Below, piece by piece: positions 43,589-51,631 of a stretch of 64,000 nucleotides of DNA. The notes beneath the pieces were generated by a model, which was not told the origin of the DNA, made no database searches, and saw only the letters and a program-made list of their open reading frames with translations. The DNA comes from Mesorhizobium sp. LHD-90 (lineage in GTDB: Bacteria > Pseudomonadota > Alphaproteobacteria > Rhizobiales > Rhizobiaceae): NCBI RefSeq assembly GCF_030929505.1, contig NZ_JAVFVV010000018.1, positions 1-64,000 on the forward strand, given 5' to 3'. Every line of letters starts with the position of its first letter. Positions within the stretch are counted from its first letter, which is position 1. The position numbers were made by a program, and so were the translations under genes.

Positions 43589-44155
43589 ATGGCCGAAAAT
43601 GTCGTGGTCTCGATCGAGGCCGACACGCAGCCGTTCCTGACGGCGCTGGACAGTCTGCAGCGGCTTTCCGCGGGATTCGGCTCGCAATTGACCGGTGCGC
43701 TGCGCGGCGCGGTTATCGACGGGCGCGAGCTGGACGGCGTGCTGCGGCGCATCGCGCTCAACCTGACCGGCATGGCGCTGAACCAGGGGCTGCAGCCGCT
43801 GCAAGGCCTGGTGGGTTCGCTGTTTTCAGGGCTGACGGGCGGACTTTCCGGCGCGCTGCCCTTTGCCAAGGGCGGTGTCGTGCCGTTCGCCTCCGGCGGC
43901 GTGGTTTCGGCGCCGACCTATTTTCCGGCCGGCGGCGGCCTTGGCCTGATGGGCGAGGCCGGTGCCGAGGCGATCCTGCCGCTCAGGCGCGGCGCCGACG
44001 GACGGCTGGGCGTCGCCGCGCAGGGCAATGGCGGCGGGCCGGTCAACATCGTCTTCAACGTCACCACCCAGGACGCGGCCTCCTTCCGCAAATCGGAAGC
44101 GCAGGTGACCGGCATGCTGGCACGGGCGGTGTCGCGGGGGATGAGGACGTTTTAG
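43589..44155 (+). CDS. GTA tail tape measure protein (gp11)
   Basis: A 188-residue lambda-type tape measure protein with hydrophobic, glycine-rich middle (LQGLVGSLFSGLTGGLSGAL) and the conserved ending GLMGEAGAEAILPLRRG and VNIVFNVTTQDAASF. It is very short for this family, consistent with a short GTA tail. The TAG stop is the first part of an octamer tandem array. Confidence 0.88.
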   Translation: MAENVVVSIEADTQPFLTALDSLQRLSAGFGSQLTGALRGAVIDGRELDGVLRRIALNLTGMALNQGLQPLQGLVGSLFSGLTGGLSGALPFAKGGVVPFASGGVVSAPTYFPAGGGLGLMGEAGAEAILPLRRGADGRLGVAAQGNGGGPVNIVFNVTTQDAASFRKSEAQVTGMLARAVSRGMRTF

Positions 44156-44294
44156 GGGAATAGGGGAATAGGGGAATAGGGGAATAGGGGAATAGGGGAA
44201 TAGGGGAGGCTGTCGTTCCCTGAAAAATGGCGAATTGCAGTTCCGGCCGCATATGAGAGCCTTTTCCTACTCCCCTACTCCCCTACTCCCCTCT
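44154..44294 (+). repeat. Octamer hairpin element 3 (gp11/gp12 gap)
   Basis: Six copies of AGGGGAAT (44154-44201) overlap the gp11 stop codon. After a 64-bp spacer, inverted copies of TACTCCCC follow (44266-44294) and end just before the gp12 start. The arms differ at one base per unit, so the stem is imperfect. The layout matches elements 1 and 2 although the unit is 8 bp rather than 7. Confidence 0.92.
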
Positions 44295-44306
44295 TTAGGG
44301 ATCCAC

Positions 44307-44954
44307 ATGACTGAACTTTCCGCCTTCCACGACGTACGGCTTCCGACCGCCGTGTCCTTCGGCGCGACCGGCGGGCCGGAGCGGCGCAACGAGATCGTCA
44401 CGCTGACGTCGGGCCGCGAGAAACGCAACGCGCGCTTCGCCCATTCGCGGCATCGCTACGACGTCGGCACCGGGCTGCGCTCGCTGGCCGATCTCTACGA
44501 GATCGTCGACTTCTTCGAAGCGCGGCGCGGCTCGCTGCATGCCTTCCGCTTCCGCGATCCGTTCGACATGAAGTCGTGCCGGGCGGACGCGACACCGTCT
44601 CCCTCCGACCAGATGCTCGGCACCGGTGACGGCGTGACGGCGCGGTTTCCGCTGGTCAAATTGTATGGCGCGGGTGACGGCGCCTATGCGCGGCCGATCC
44701 GAAAACCGGTGCTGACCAGCCTGGCGGTGGCCGTCACCGGCATCATCGCCGCGCCGGCCGACTACAGCTTCGACGACTCGACCGGCGACATCGTCTTTTC
44801 GCCTTCCGCCATTCCAGAGGAGGGGCAAGCGGTGACTGCCGGATTCGAGTTCGACGTGCCGGTCCGTTTCGACATCGACCGGCTGGAGGTCGGCATCAGC
44901 GCCTTCAAGGCGGGTGCCATCCCCTCGATCCCGCTGGTGGAGGTGAGGCTGTGA
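44307..44954 (+). CDS. GTA distal tail protein (DUF2460, gp12)
   Basis: A 215-residue protein: FHDVRLPTAVSFGATGGPER, NARFAHSRHRYDVG and FEARRGSLHAFRFRDPFD are the DUF2460 pattern. It forms the ring at the tail tip to which the baseplate attaches. The GTG start of gp13 overlaps its stop (GTGA). Confidence 0.93.
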   Translation: MTELSAFHDVRLPTAVSFGATGGPERRNEIVTLTSGREKRNARFAHSRHRYDVGTGLRSLADLYEIVDFFEARRGSLHAFRFRDPFDMKSCRADATPSPSDQMLGTGDGVTARFPLVKLYGAGDGAYARPIRKPVLTSLAVAVTGIIAAPADYSFDDSTGDIVFSPSAIPEEGQAVTAGFEFDVPVRFDIDRLEVGISAFKAGAIPSIPLVEVRL

Positions 44955-45841
44955 CGATCTATCCGGAGGCGCTGGCCGCGCATCTCGCCGGCACGGCGAC
45001 GACCGTCTGCCATTGCTGGCGGCTGACGCGGCGCGACGGCACGGTCAAGGGTTTTACCGACCACGACAACGCGCTGACGGTGGACGGGACTACGTTCCGG
45101 CCGCTGACCGGCTTCAGCGCTACGGAGGCGCGCGACACGATGGGACTGGCGGTCGACACGGTCGATGTCGAGGGCGCGCTGTCTTCCGACGAGATCGACG
45201 AGGCCGACATCGCGCGCGGGTTTTATGACGACGCGACGGTCGAAACGTTTCTGGTCAACTGGCGCGCGCCGGGAGAGTTCGCCCGGCTGCGCCGCGCCAC
45301 GATCGGCAAGATCACACGGCGGGACGGCGCTTTCGTCGCCGAGCTGAAGAGCCGCATGCACGCGCTGGACCAGGTCAATGGCCGCGTGATCGCGCGCCGC
45401 TGCGACGCTGAACTGGGCGACGCGCGCTGCCGCTTCGTGCTCGACCAGCCCGGCTTTTCGGCAACGGGGACGGTGCTGGCCATCGAGGCGCCGGATCTGC
45501 TGCGGGTCTCGGGGCTGGAGGGTTTTGCCGCCGGCTGGTTTTCGTTCGGCTTGGTCGAATGGACGAGCGGGGCGCGGGCCGGGGCCAAGTCGCATGTCAT
45601 TGGGCATCTGAAAGCCGCCGGCGGCGTCAGCCTGTCGCTGCAGCCGGAAGAAGGGCCTTCGCCCGAAACAGGCGACGCGTTCCTGGTGCGGGCGGGCTGT
45701 GATAAGGCATTTTCGACCTGTCGAGAAAAGTTCGGCAATGCCGTGAACTTTCAGGGCTTTCCGCATTTGCCGGGCAACGACGCAGCGTATGGCTACGCTG
45801 TCGACGGCGACGTGTTCGATGGCGGGCCGCTTGTGCCATGA
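44951..45841 (+). CDS. GTA baseplate hub protein (DUF2163 / BR0599 family, gp13)
   Basis: A 296-residue hub protein: LTRRDGTVKGFTDHDNAL, MHALDQVNGRVIARRCDAELGDARC and the C-terminal AGCDKAFSTCREKFGNAVNFQGFPHLPGND-type region. Four cysteines (C-x8-C and C-x6-C) are placed as in the Rhodobacter hub, which is reported to hold an iron-sulfur cluster. It overlaps both neighbours by 4 bp. Confidence 0.92.
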   Translation: MTIYPEALAAHLAGTATTVCHCWRLTRRDGTVKGFTDHDNALTVDGTTFRPLTGFSATEARDTMGLAVDTVDVEGALSSDEIDEADIARGFYDDATVETFLVNWRAPGEFARLRRATIGKITRRDGAFVAELKSRMHALDQVNGRVIARRCDAELGDARCRFVLDQPGFSATGTVLAIEAPDLLRVSGLEGFAAGWFSFGLVEWTSGARAGAKSHVIGHLKAAGGVSLSLQPEEGPSPETGDAFLVRAGCDKAFSTCREKFGNAVNFQGFPHLPGNDAAYGYAVDGDVFDGGPLVP

Positions 45842-46284
45842 GCGACGGAACCGATGACGTGAACGCCCGCATCGTGGCGGAAGCGCTCGGCTGGGTGGGA
45901 ACGCCTTACCGGCATCAGGGCGCGCGCAAAGGCGTCGGCTGCGATTGCCTCGGCTTGCTAATCGGTGTCTGGAGGGCGGTCTATGGCGCGGTTCCAGAGG
46001 AGCCGGGGCCGTATTCGGTCGACTGGGCGGAGACGGGCGGCTGCGATCGGTTTTTGCAGGCGGCGCGGCGGCATTGCCGGGAGAAACCGCTGGCGGAGGC
46101 TATAGCGGGCGACCTGATCCTGTTCCGCTGGCGGGCGCATTTGCCGGCCAAGCACGCGGCGATCCTGGTGGCGCCCGACCGCTTCGTGCACGCCTACGAG
46201 GGCAGCGCGGTGGTGGTCAGCGCGCTGGTCCCCCAATGGCGCAAACGGATCGCGGCGGCGTTCGCCTTTCCCGAGATCGGCTGA
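45838..46284 (+). CDS. GTA NlpC/P60 cell-wall peptidase (gp14)
   Basis: A 148-residue NlpC/P60 cysteine peptidase with TPYRHQGARKGVGCDCLGL (catalytic cysteine in the C-x-C) and KHAAILV (catalytic histidine). It sits in the tail tip and is expected to open the recipient peptidoglycan during DNA delivery. Its ATG overlaps the gp13 stop. Confidence 0.93.
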   Translation: MSDGTDDVNARIVAEALGWVGTPYRHQGARKGVGCDCLGLLIGVWRAVYGAVPEEPGPYSVDWAETGGCDRFLQAARRHCREKPLAEAIAGDLILFRWRAHLPAKHAAILVAPDRFVHAYEGSAVVVSALVPQWRKRIAAAFAFPEIG

Positions 46285-46371
46285 GTTTCTCTCGATTTTT
46301 CATCGAAAATTTCCGGAAGTCGCATGGCCGCATGAAGCGGGAGCGGCCGTCCGGCGCAACGGGATTTTGCG

Positions 46372-49300
46372 ATGGCGGTTCTTCTCCTTGAGGCGGCTGG
46401 CGCCTACCTGGGCGGTCTGTTCGGCCCGATCGGCAGCGCGGTCGGCACTGCGGCGGGCGCGTTCGCCGGCTATGCGCTGGACCGCGCGCTGATCGACGGT
46501 ACGCGCCGCGTCGAGGGGCCGCGGCTGGCCGGCGCAAGGCCCTTCTCGGCAGAGGAGGGCGCGCCGATCCCGCGCCTCTACGGCACGGCGCGGCTGGGCG
46601 GCACGATCATCTGGGCGACGCGCTTCGAGGAAACCAAGACCACCCGCCGTCAGGGCGGCAAGGGCGGCGCGAAAGTCACCGAATACAGCTATTTCGCCAA
46701 CGTGGCCTTCGCGCTGTGCGAGGGCGAGATCGCGGGCGTGCGGCGCGTCTGGGCGGACGGGCGCGAGCTCGATCTCAACGGCATCGAGATGCGTGTGCAT
46801 AAGGGCGGCGCCGACCAGCCGCCGGAACCGCTGATCGCCGCGAGACAGGGCACGGACAATACGCCGGCCTATCGCGGCATCGCCTATGCCGTGTTCGAGC
46901 GGCTGCCGCTGAGCGATTATGGCAATCGTATCCCGCAGTTGCAGTTCGAGGTGCTGCGGCCGGTGGGCAGGCTGCGCCATGACATAAGGGGCGTGGCGCT
47001 GATCCCCGGCTCGACCGAACACGGGCTCGATCCGACGGTGGTGGTGAAGAAGGCCAGGCCGGGCGAGGAGGTGGCGGAGAACCGCCACGTGCTCTTCGCG
47101 CCGAGCGACATCGTCGCCTCGCTCGACGAATTGCAGATGCTTTGCCCCAACCTGACCGACGTGGCGCTGGTGGTGTCGTGGTTCGGCGACGATCTGCGCG
47201 CCGGCGAGTGCCGCATCCGGCCAGGCGTCACAGCGGCGGCGGGCGCCGATTTTTCGAAACCCTGGATCGTCTCGGGCATCGCGCGCTCCGAAGCGTTGGC
47301 GGTTTCAAGCCATGGCGGCGGCTCGGCCTATGGCGGGACACCGACCGATGCGTCGGTGATGGCGGCGATCGCCGAGATCAGGTCGCGCGGGCTGCGGGTG
47401 GCACTCTATCCGTTCATCATGATGGACATCGCCGAGGGCAACGGCCTGCCCGATCCACATGGCGGCGAAGAGCAGGCCGCCTATCCGTGGCGCGGGCGGA
47501 TTTCGTGTTTTCCTGGACCGGAAGCGCCGGGTTCCGCTGACGAGACGGCGACGGCCCGGACGCAGGTCGAGGCGTTCTGCGGCGAGGCCGAGGTTGGCGA
47601 GTTTTCGGCCGGCGGCGGGACTGTGGCGTTCGGCGGGGCGGAGGGTGACTGGGGTTTTCGCCGGCTGATCCTGCATTATGCGCATCTGGCGCAGGCCGCC
47701 GGCGGGGTGGACGCCTTCCTGATCGGCTCGGAAATGCGCGGGCTCACCACCCTGCGCGACGGGATCAACGCATTTCCCTTCGTCGAAGCGCTGTGCACGC
47801 TGGCCGACGAGGTCAAGGCGCTGCTCGGGCCGGGAACCGACATCTGCTACGGTGCGGACTGGAGCGAATATTTCGGCCATCATCCGCGCGACGGGTCGGG
47901 CGATCTGTTCTTCCACCTCGATGCGCTGTGGGCGCGGCCGTCGATAAGTGCCGTCGGCGTCGACAATTACATGCCCCTTTCGGATTGGCGCGATGCGGAC
48001 TACCGCTCCGGCAATCCCGACGGGGCGAGCGGCCCTTACGATCCGAAGACGCTGCGCGCGGCGATCGATTCCGGCGAGGGGTTCGACTGGTTCTATGCAA
48101 GCGCCGCCGACCGCGAGGCGCGCAACCGCACGCCGATCGAGGACGGTGCTTACGGAAAGCCCTGGGTGTTCCGTACCAAGGACCTCGTCGGCTGGTGGTC
48201 GAGCCAGCATTTCGATCGCATCGGTGGCATCGAACTGCCGACGCCGACGGCTTGGACGCCACGCGGCAAGCCGATCTGGCTGACCGAACTGGGCTGCCCG
48301 GCGATCGACAAGGGGCCGAACCAGCCGAACGTCTTTGTCGATCCGAAGTCGAGCGAGAGTTTTACGCCATACTTCTCGAACGGCGGCCGCAGCGACCTTG
48401 CGCCAAAACGGTTCCTTGAAGCGCATGCCGCGCATTGGGATCCGGCCAGCCCTACATTCGACCCAGTGAAGAACCCGCTTTCGCCGGTCTATGGCGGGCG
48501 GATGCTCGACCATGAGCGAATTTATGTCTGGTGCTGGGACGCGCGGCCGTTTCCTGCCTTTCCGCTTCAAGGCGAAGTCTGGGCCGACGGCTCGAACTGG
48601 CATTTCGGCCACTGGCTGAACGGCCGGCTGGAAGCGCCAGATCTCGGCGCGGTCATCAACGCCATCCTTGCGGATCACGGCCTGCCGGTGGCGGATGTGG
48701 CAGACGCCGACGGCACACTGCAGGGTCTTGTCATCGACGATCCGGGATCGGCCCGCGCGGCGCTGGAACCGCTGGTCGACCTTTTTGACCTCGCGGTCGG
48801 CGAGCATCCGGACGGGCTGGTCCTCCGTTCGGCCCGGGCGCGCGCCGCCGCGCCGCTGGTGATAGCGGAGGCGGTCGTGGAGGAAGGTGTCGCGAACTTC
48901 GAACGCGTGCGTGTTCCGGATCACGAGCTGCCGACGGAAGCGGTGCTTGCGTTCCGCGACCATCTTGCCGGCTACCAGTCGGCCTCGGCGCGCAGCTTTC
49001 ACGCCGGTGCGGCCGGGCGGCTGCAGCGGATGGTCAGCTTTCCCGGCGTGCTGGAGCAGGGGCAGGGCGCCGCGCTTGTGGCGGACTGGCACCGTCGGCT
49101 GTGGGCCGCTCGTGAAAATGTGGTGCTGTCGCTTGCGAGCTACAGCCGGGGATTTGAGCCCGGAGCCATCATCCGGCTGCCGGGCGAGGACGGCAGCGAG
49201 TTCCTTGTCACAGAGATCGAGGACGGGCTGGTGCGGAGGCTCAAAGCCATGCGCATCGAGCGCGGCGCGCCCGTTCCGTGGACGAGCACCCCCGGGCCGG

Positions 49301-50271
49301 CGGATGCGCCGCCGGTCATTCATGCCGGCAAGCCGCATGTGCTGTTTCTCGATCTTCCGGCGCGCACGACAGCCCTGCCGCCGCAGCACCACTTTCGCGT
49401 GGCGGCCTGGCGGAAGCCCTGGAAAAGCCAGGTGTTGCTGGCGTCACCCGAAGAAACGGGATTCCAGCCGCGGGCGACGATCGATCATCCAGCCGACCTC
49501 GGCGAACTGGTAGAGGCGCTGCCGCCCGGAAGCGTCGAGGGACGGGTGGACCGTTCGTCAGTGCTTACCGTCATGCTCTTCGACTCGGAGGCCGCCGGCG
49601 TCAGCCGCATGCAATTGCTTTCCGGGGCCAACGCGGCTGCCGTGCGCAGCCAAAGCGGCGTCTGGGAGATCGTGCAGTTCGAGACCGCGGAGGAGATCGA
49701 GCCCGGCGTCTGGCGCCTCGGGTACCTGCTGCGCGGGCAGCTCGGCACCGGCGACGCCATGGCGGCAGGTGCGTCCGCCGGCGCGCCGTTCGTGTTTCTG
49801 GACGATCGCCTGAAACCGGCGGGGCTGCTGGCTGGCGAGATCGGCCTTTCGCTCAACTGGAAGATCGGACCGTCGGGAGCGATCGTCTCCGACGAAACCT
49901 TCGTCAGCCAGTCGGCGACGGGCGGCTTGCGGGCGCGGCTGCCTCTGGCGCCGGTGCATCTGCGCTGCAAACCGCAGGCCAGCGGTGACCTCGCTTTCAC
50001 CTGGGTGCGGCGCGGTCGCTTCGATGCCGACGACTGGGCGGCGACCGAAATCCCGCTCGGCGAGGAAGTGGAAAAGTACCGGATCGACATTTCGCTGCCG
50101 GGCGAGCCGGTGGTCCGGTCACAGACCGTGGGCGTCGCCGCATGGACCTATCCGGAGGCAGAAATCGTGGTGGATTTCGGTGGCTTGCCGACCGAGATCG
50201 AAGCGGCAGTGTGCCAGCTCAGCCTGTCGGCCGGCTGGGGAACTGCGGCGACGCGCCGATTCAATTTCTAA
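46372..50271 (+). CDS. GTA baseplate megatron protein with TIM-barrel domain (gp15)
   Basis: A 1,299-residue protein, the largest in the cluster. The N-terminus has a glycine/alanine-rich hydrophobic segment (LGGLFGPIGSAVGTAAGAFAGYAL). About residues 200-260 are a hub-like region. About 290-740 form a glycoside-hydrolase-like TIM barrel (LIGSEMRGLTTLRD, GADWSEYFGHHP, KPIWLTELGCPA). The C-terminal third is beta-rich and probably recognises the recipient surface. It follows gp14 by 87 bp. It is intact, with no frameshift. Confidence 0.93.
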   Translation: MAVLLLEAAGAYLGGLFGPIGSAVGTAAGAFAGYALDRALIDGTRRVEGPRLAGARPFSAEEGAPIPRLYGTARLGGTIIWATRFEETKTTRRQGGKGGAKVTEYSYFANVAFALCEGEIAGVRRVWADGRELDLNGIEMRVHKGGADQPPEPLIAARQGTDNTPAYRGIAYAVFERLPLSDYGNRIPQLQFEVLRPVGRLRHDIRGVALIPGSTEHGLDPTVVVKKARPGEEVAENRHVLFAPSDIVASLDELQMLCPNLTDVALVVSWFGDDLRAGECRIRPGVTAAAGADFSKPWIVSGIARSEALAVSSHGGGSAYGGTPTDASVMAAIAEIRSRGLRVALYPFIMMDIAEGNGLPDPHGGEEQAAYPWRGRISCFPGPEAPGSADETATARTQVEAFCGEAEVGEFSAGGGTVAFGGAEGDWGFRRLILHYAHLAQAAGGVDAFLIGSEMRGLTTLRDGINAFPFVEALCTLADEVKALLGPGTDICYGADWSEYFGHHPRDGSGDLFFHLDALWARPSISAVGVDNYMPLSDWRDADYRSGNPDGASGPYDPKTLRAAIDSGEGFDWFYASAADREARNRTPIEDGAYGKPWVFRTKDLVGWWSSQHFDRIGGIELPTPTAWTPRGKPIWLTELGCPAIDKGPNQPNVFVDPKSSESFTPYFSNGGRSDLAPKRFLEAHAAHWDPASPTFDPVKNPLSPVYGGRMLDHERIYVWCWDARPFPAFPLQGEVWADGSNWHFGHWLNGRLEAPDLGAVINAILADHGLPVADVADADGTLQGLVIDDPGSARAALEPLVDLFDLAVGEHPDGLVLRSARARAAAPLVIAEAVVEEGVANFERVRVPDHELPTEAVLAFRDHLAGYQSASARSFHAGAAGRLQRMVSFPGVLEQGQGAALVADWHRRLWAARENVVLSLASYSRGFEPGAIIRLPGEDGSEFLVTEIEDGLVRRLKAMRIERGAPVPWTSTPGPADAPPVIHAGKPHVLFLDLPARTTALPPQHHFRVAAWRKPWKSQVLLASPEETGFQPRATIDHPADLGELVEALPPGSVEGRVDRSSVLTVMLFDSEAAGVSRMQLLSGANAAAVRSQSGVWEIVQFETAEEIEPGVWRLGYLLRGQLGTGDAMAAGASAGAPFVFLDDRLKPAGLLAGEIGLSLNWKIGPSGAIVSDETFVSQSATGGLRARLPLAPVHLRCKPQASGDLAFTWVRRGRFDADDWAATEIPLGEEVEKYRIDISLPGEPVVRSQTVGVAAWTYPEAEIVVDFGGLPTEIEAAVCQLSLSAGWGTAATRRFNF

Positions 50272-50303
50272 ACAAACCTTCTCAACCCTTTGAAAGGAAA
50301 GCC

Positions 50304-50510
50304 ATGAACGACACCAAACCCTGGTTCATGTCCCGCACGGTCTGGGCGGCGCTCGTCACCATCGCGACCGCGCTGCTCGGCCTGTTCGGCGTGCCGCTGG
50401 ACGGCGTCGACGACGCCGCGCTGGTCGACGCGATCCTGCAGGCGGTGGCCGCCGTCGCGGGCGTCGTCGCCCTGGCTGGCCGGGTTGCGGCGCAGACGCG
50501 GATAGAATGA
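50304..50510 (+). CDS. Small holin-like membrane protein at the end of the GTA cluster
   Basis: A 68-residue protein with two hydrophobic segments (about 11-30 and 40-62) around a short acidic turn (LDGVDDAAL), starting after GAAAGGAAA. Its size, topology and place directly after gp15 suggest a holin or other membrane-acting helper, but no motif proves this. It may instead be an unrelated small membrane protein. Confidence 0.6.
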   Translation: MNDTKPWFMSRTVWAALVTIATALLGLFGVPLDGVDDAALVDAILQAVAAVAGVVALAGRVAAQTRIE

Positions 50511-50590
50511 AGAAAAGCCGTGTTTCGACGGGCTCGCTATTGTAAGACGTGTTCATTCCGTGTTCAGAAGGAATGGGCTAGAACGACCGC

Positions 50591-50896
50591 ATGAACAGGG
50601 CTTTCTCATACCTTCAGGCATTTGCGGCGTTGCTTTGCGCAGGTGGTCTGTCTGTGGCCCAGGTGAACGCCATGCCGCTGTTGCCGCAGGTATCGGACCA
50701 AGCATTGCCCATCCAGCTTGCCCAGTCCGACTGCTACGCAATCGGCCAGCAGGTCGCCGCGCAGAACGGAGGAACCCTGGCGCGCGCCAGCCAGTCCAGC
50801 CGGGGCGGCCAGCCGGTCTGCGTCATCGTCGTGCTGGTGCCCGGCAAGGACGGGCAGCGCCCGCGCCGCACAGAGATCGTGGTGCCGCTGAACTGA
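50591..50896 (+). CDS. feuN: Small exported protein upstream of feuP (FeuN-like)
   Basis: A 101-residue protein with a signal peptide (about residues 1-28, ending VNAMP). The mature part has two cysteines (DCYAIG and QPVCVIVV) that could form a disulfide, and ends RTEIVVPLN. In Sinorhizobium a small periplasmic protein, FeuN, encoded next to feuP restrains the FeuQ kinase. The position and export signal fit that role; sequence identity was not checked. The ribosome site is weak. Confidence 0.65.
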   Translation: MNRAFSYLQAFAALLCAGGLSVAQVNAMPLLPQVSDQALPIQLAQSDCYAIGQQVAAQNGGTLARASQSSRGGQPVCVIVVLVPGKDGQRPRRTEIVVPLN

Positions 50897-50965
50897 CGGC
50901 ACTCGATTTCACCACAATACATAGCTCCTGTAAGGTGGCCGCACCCAGTTCGGACGGATGATTCC

Positions 50966-51631
50966 ATGCGGATACTCGTCGTCGAGGATGACAAGGACCT
51001 CAACCGGCAGCTTGTCCAGGCGCTGACCGACGCCGGCTACGCGGTAGACAAAGCCTTCGACGGCGAGGAAGGGCATTTCCTCGGCGACACCGAGCCTTAC
51101 GACGCCGTGGTGCTGGACGTCGGCCTGCCGCAGATGGATGGCATCAGCGTGGTCGAGCGCTGGCGCCGCGACGGCCGGAAAATGCCGGTGCTTATCCTGA
51201 CGGCCCGCGACCGCTGGAGCGACAAGGTGTCGGGCATTGACGCCGGTGCCGACGACTATGTGACGAAACCGTTCCATATCGAGGAGGTGCTGGCCAGGCT
51301 GCGCGCGCTGATTCGCCGGGCGGCGGGCCACGCGTCTTCGGAACTCACCTGCGGACCGCTGCGGCTCGATACCAAGGCGTCGAAGGCCGACATGAACGGC
51401 ATGCCGCTGAAGCTGACTTCGCATGAGTTCCGGCTGCTAGCCTATCTGATGCACCACATGGGCGAGGTGGTGTCGCGCACCGAGCTGGTCGAGCATCTCT
51501 ACGACCAGGATTTCGATCGCGATTCCAATACGATCGAGGTGTTCGTCGGGCGTCTGCGCAAGAAGATGGGCATCGACATGATCGAGACGGTGCGCGGCAT
51601 GGGTTATCGCATACGCGAGCCGGAGGCGTGA
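50966..51631 (+). CDS. feuP: OmpR-family response regulator FeuP
   Basis: A 221-residue regulator: a receiver domain with D8, D9 and phospho-acceptor D51 (VVLDVGLPQMDG) and K101-type lysine in YVTKPFH, then an OmpR winged helix (LTSHEFRLLAYLMHH, NTIEVFVGRLRKK). In rhizobia FeuP with FeuQ controls cyclic glucan export (ndvA) and adaptation to low osmolarity. The gene order feuP-feuQ followed by cytochrome c maturation genes and degP supports this name. It overlaps feuQ by 4 bp (GTGA). Confidence 0.88.
   Translation: MRILVVEDDKDLNRQLVQALTDAGYAVDKAFDGEEGHFLGDTEPYDAVVLDVGLPQMDGISVVERWRRDGRKMPVLILTARDRWSDKVSGIDAGADDYVTKPFHIEEVLARLRALIRRAAGHASSELTCGPLRLDTKASKADMNGMPLKLTSHEFRLLAYLMHHMGEVVSRTELVEHLYDQDFDRDSNTIEVFVGRLRKKMGIDMIETVRGMGYRIREPEA

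Noticed and set aside
35170-50510. Considered a prophage instead of a GTA
   Set aside because: There is no integrase, repressor, replication gene or attachment repeats, and gene order matches the Rhodobacter-type GTA throughout. The 76-bp repeats flank only the TIR gene, not the cluster.
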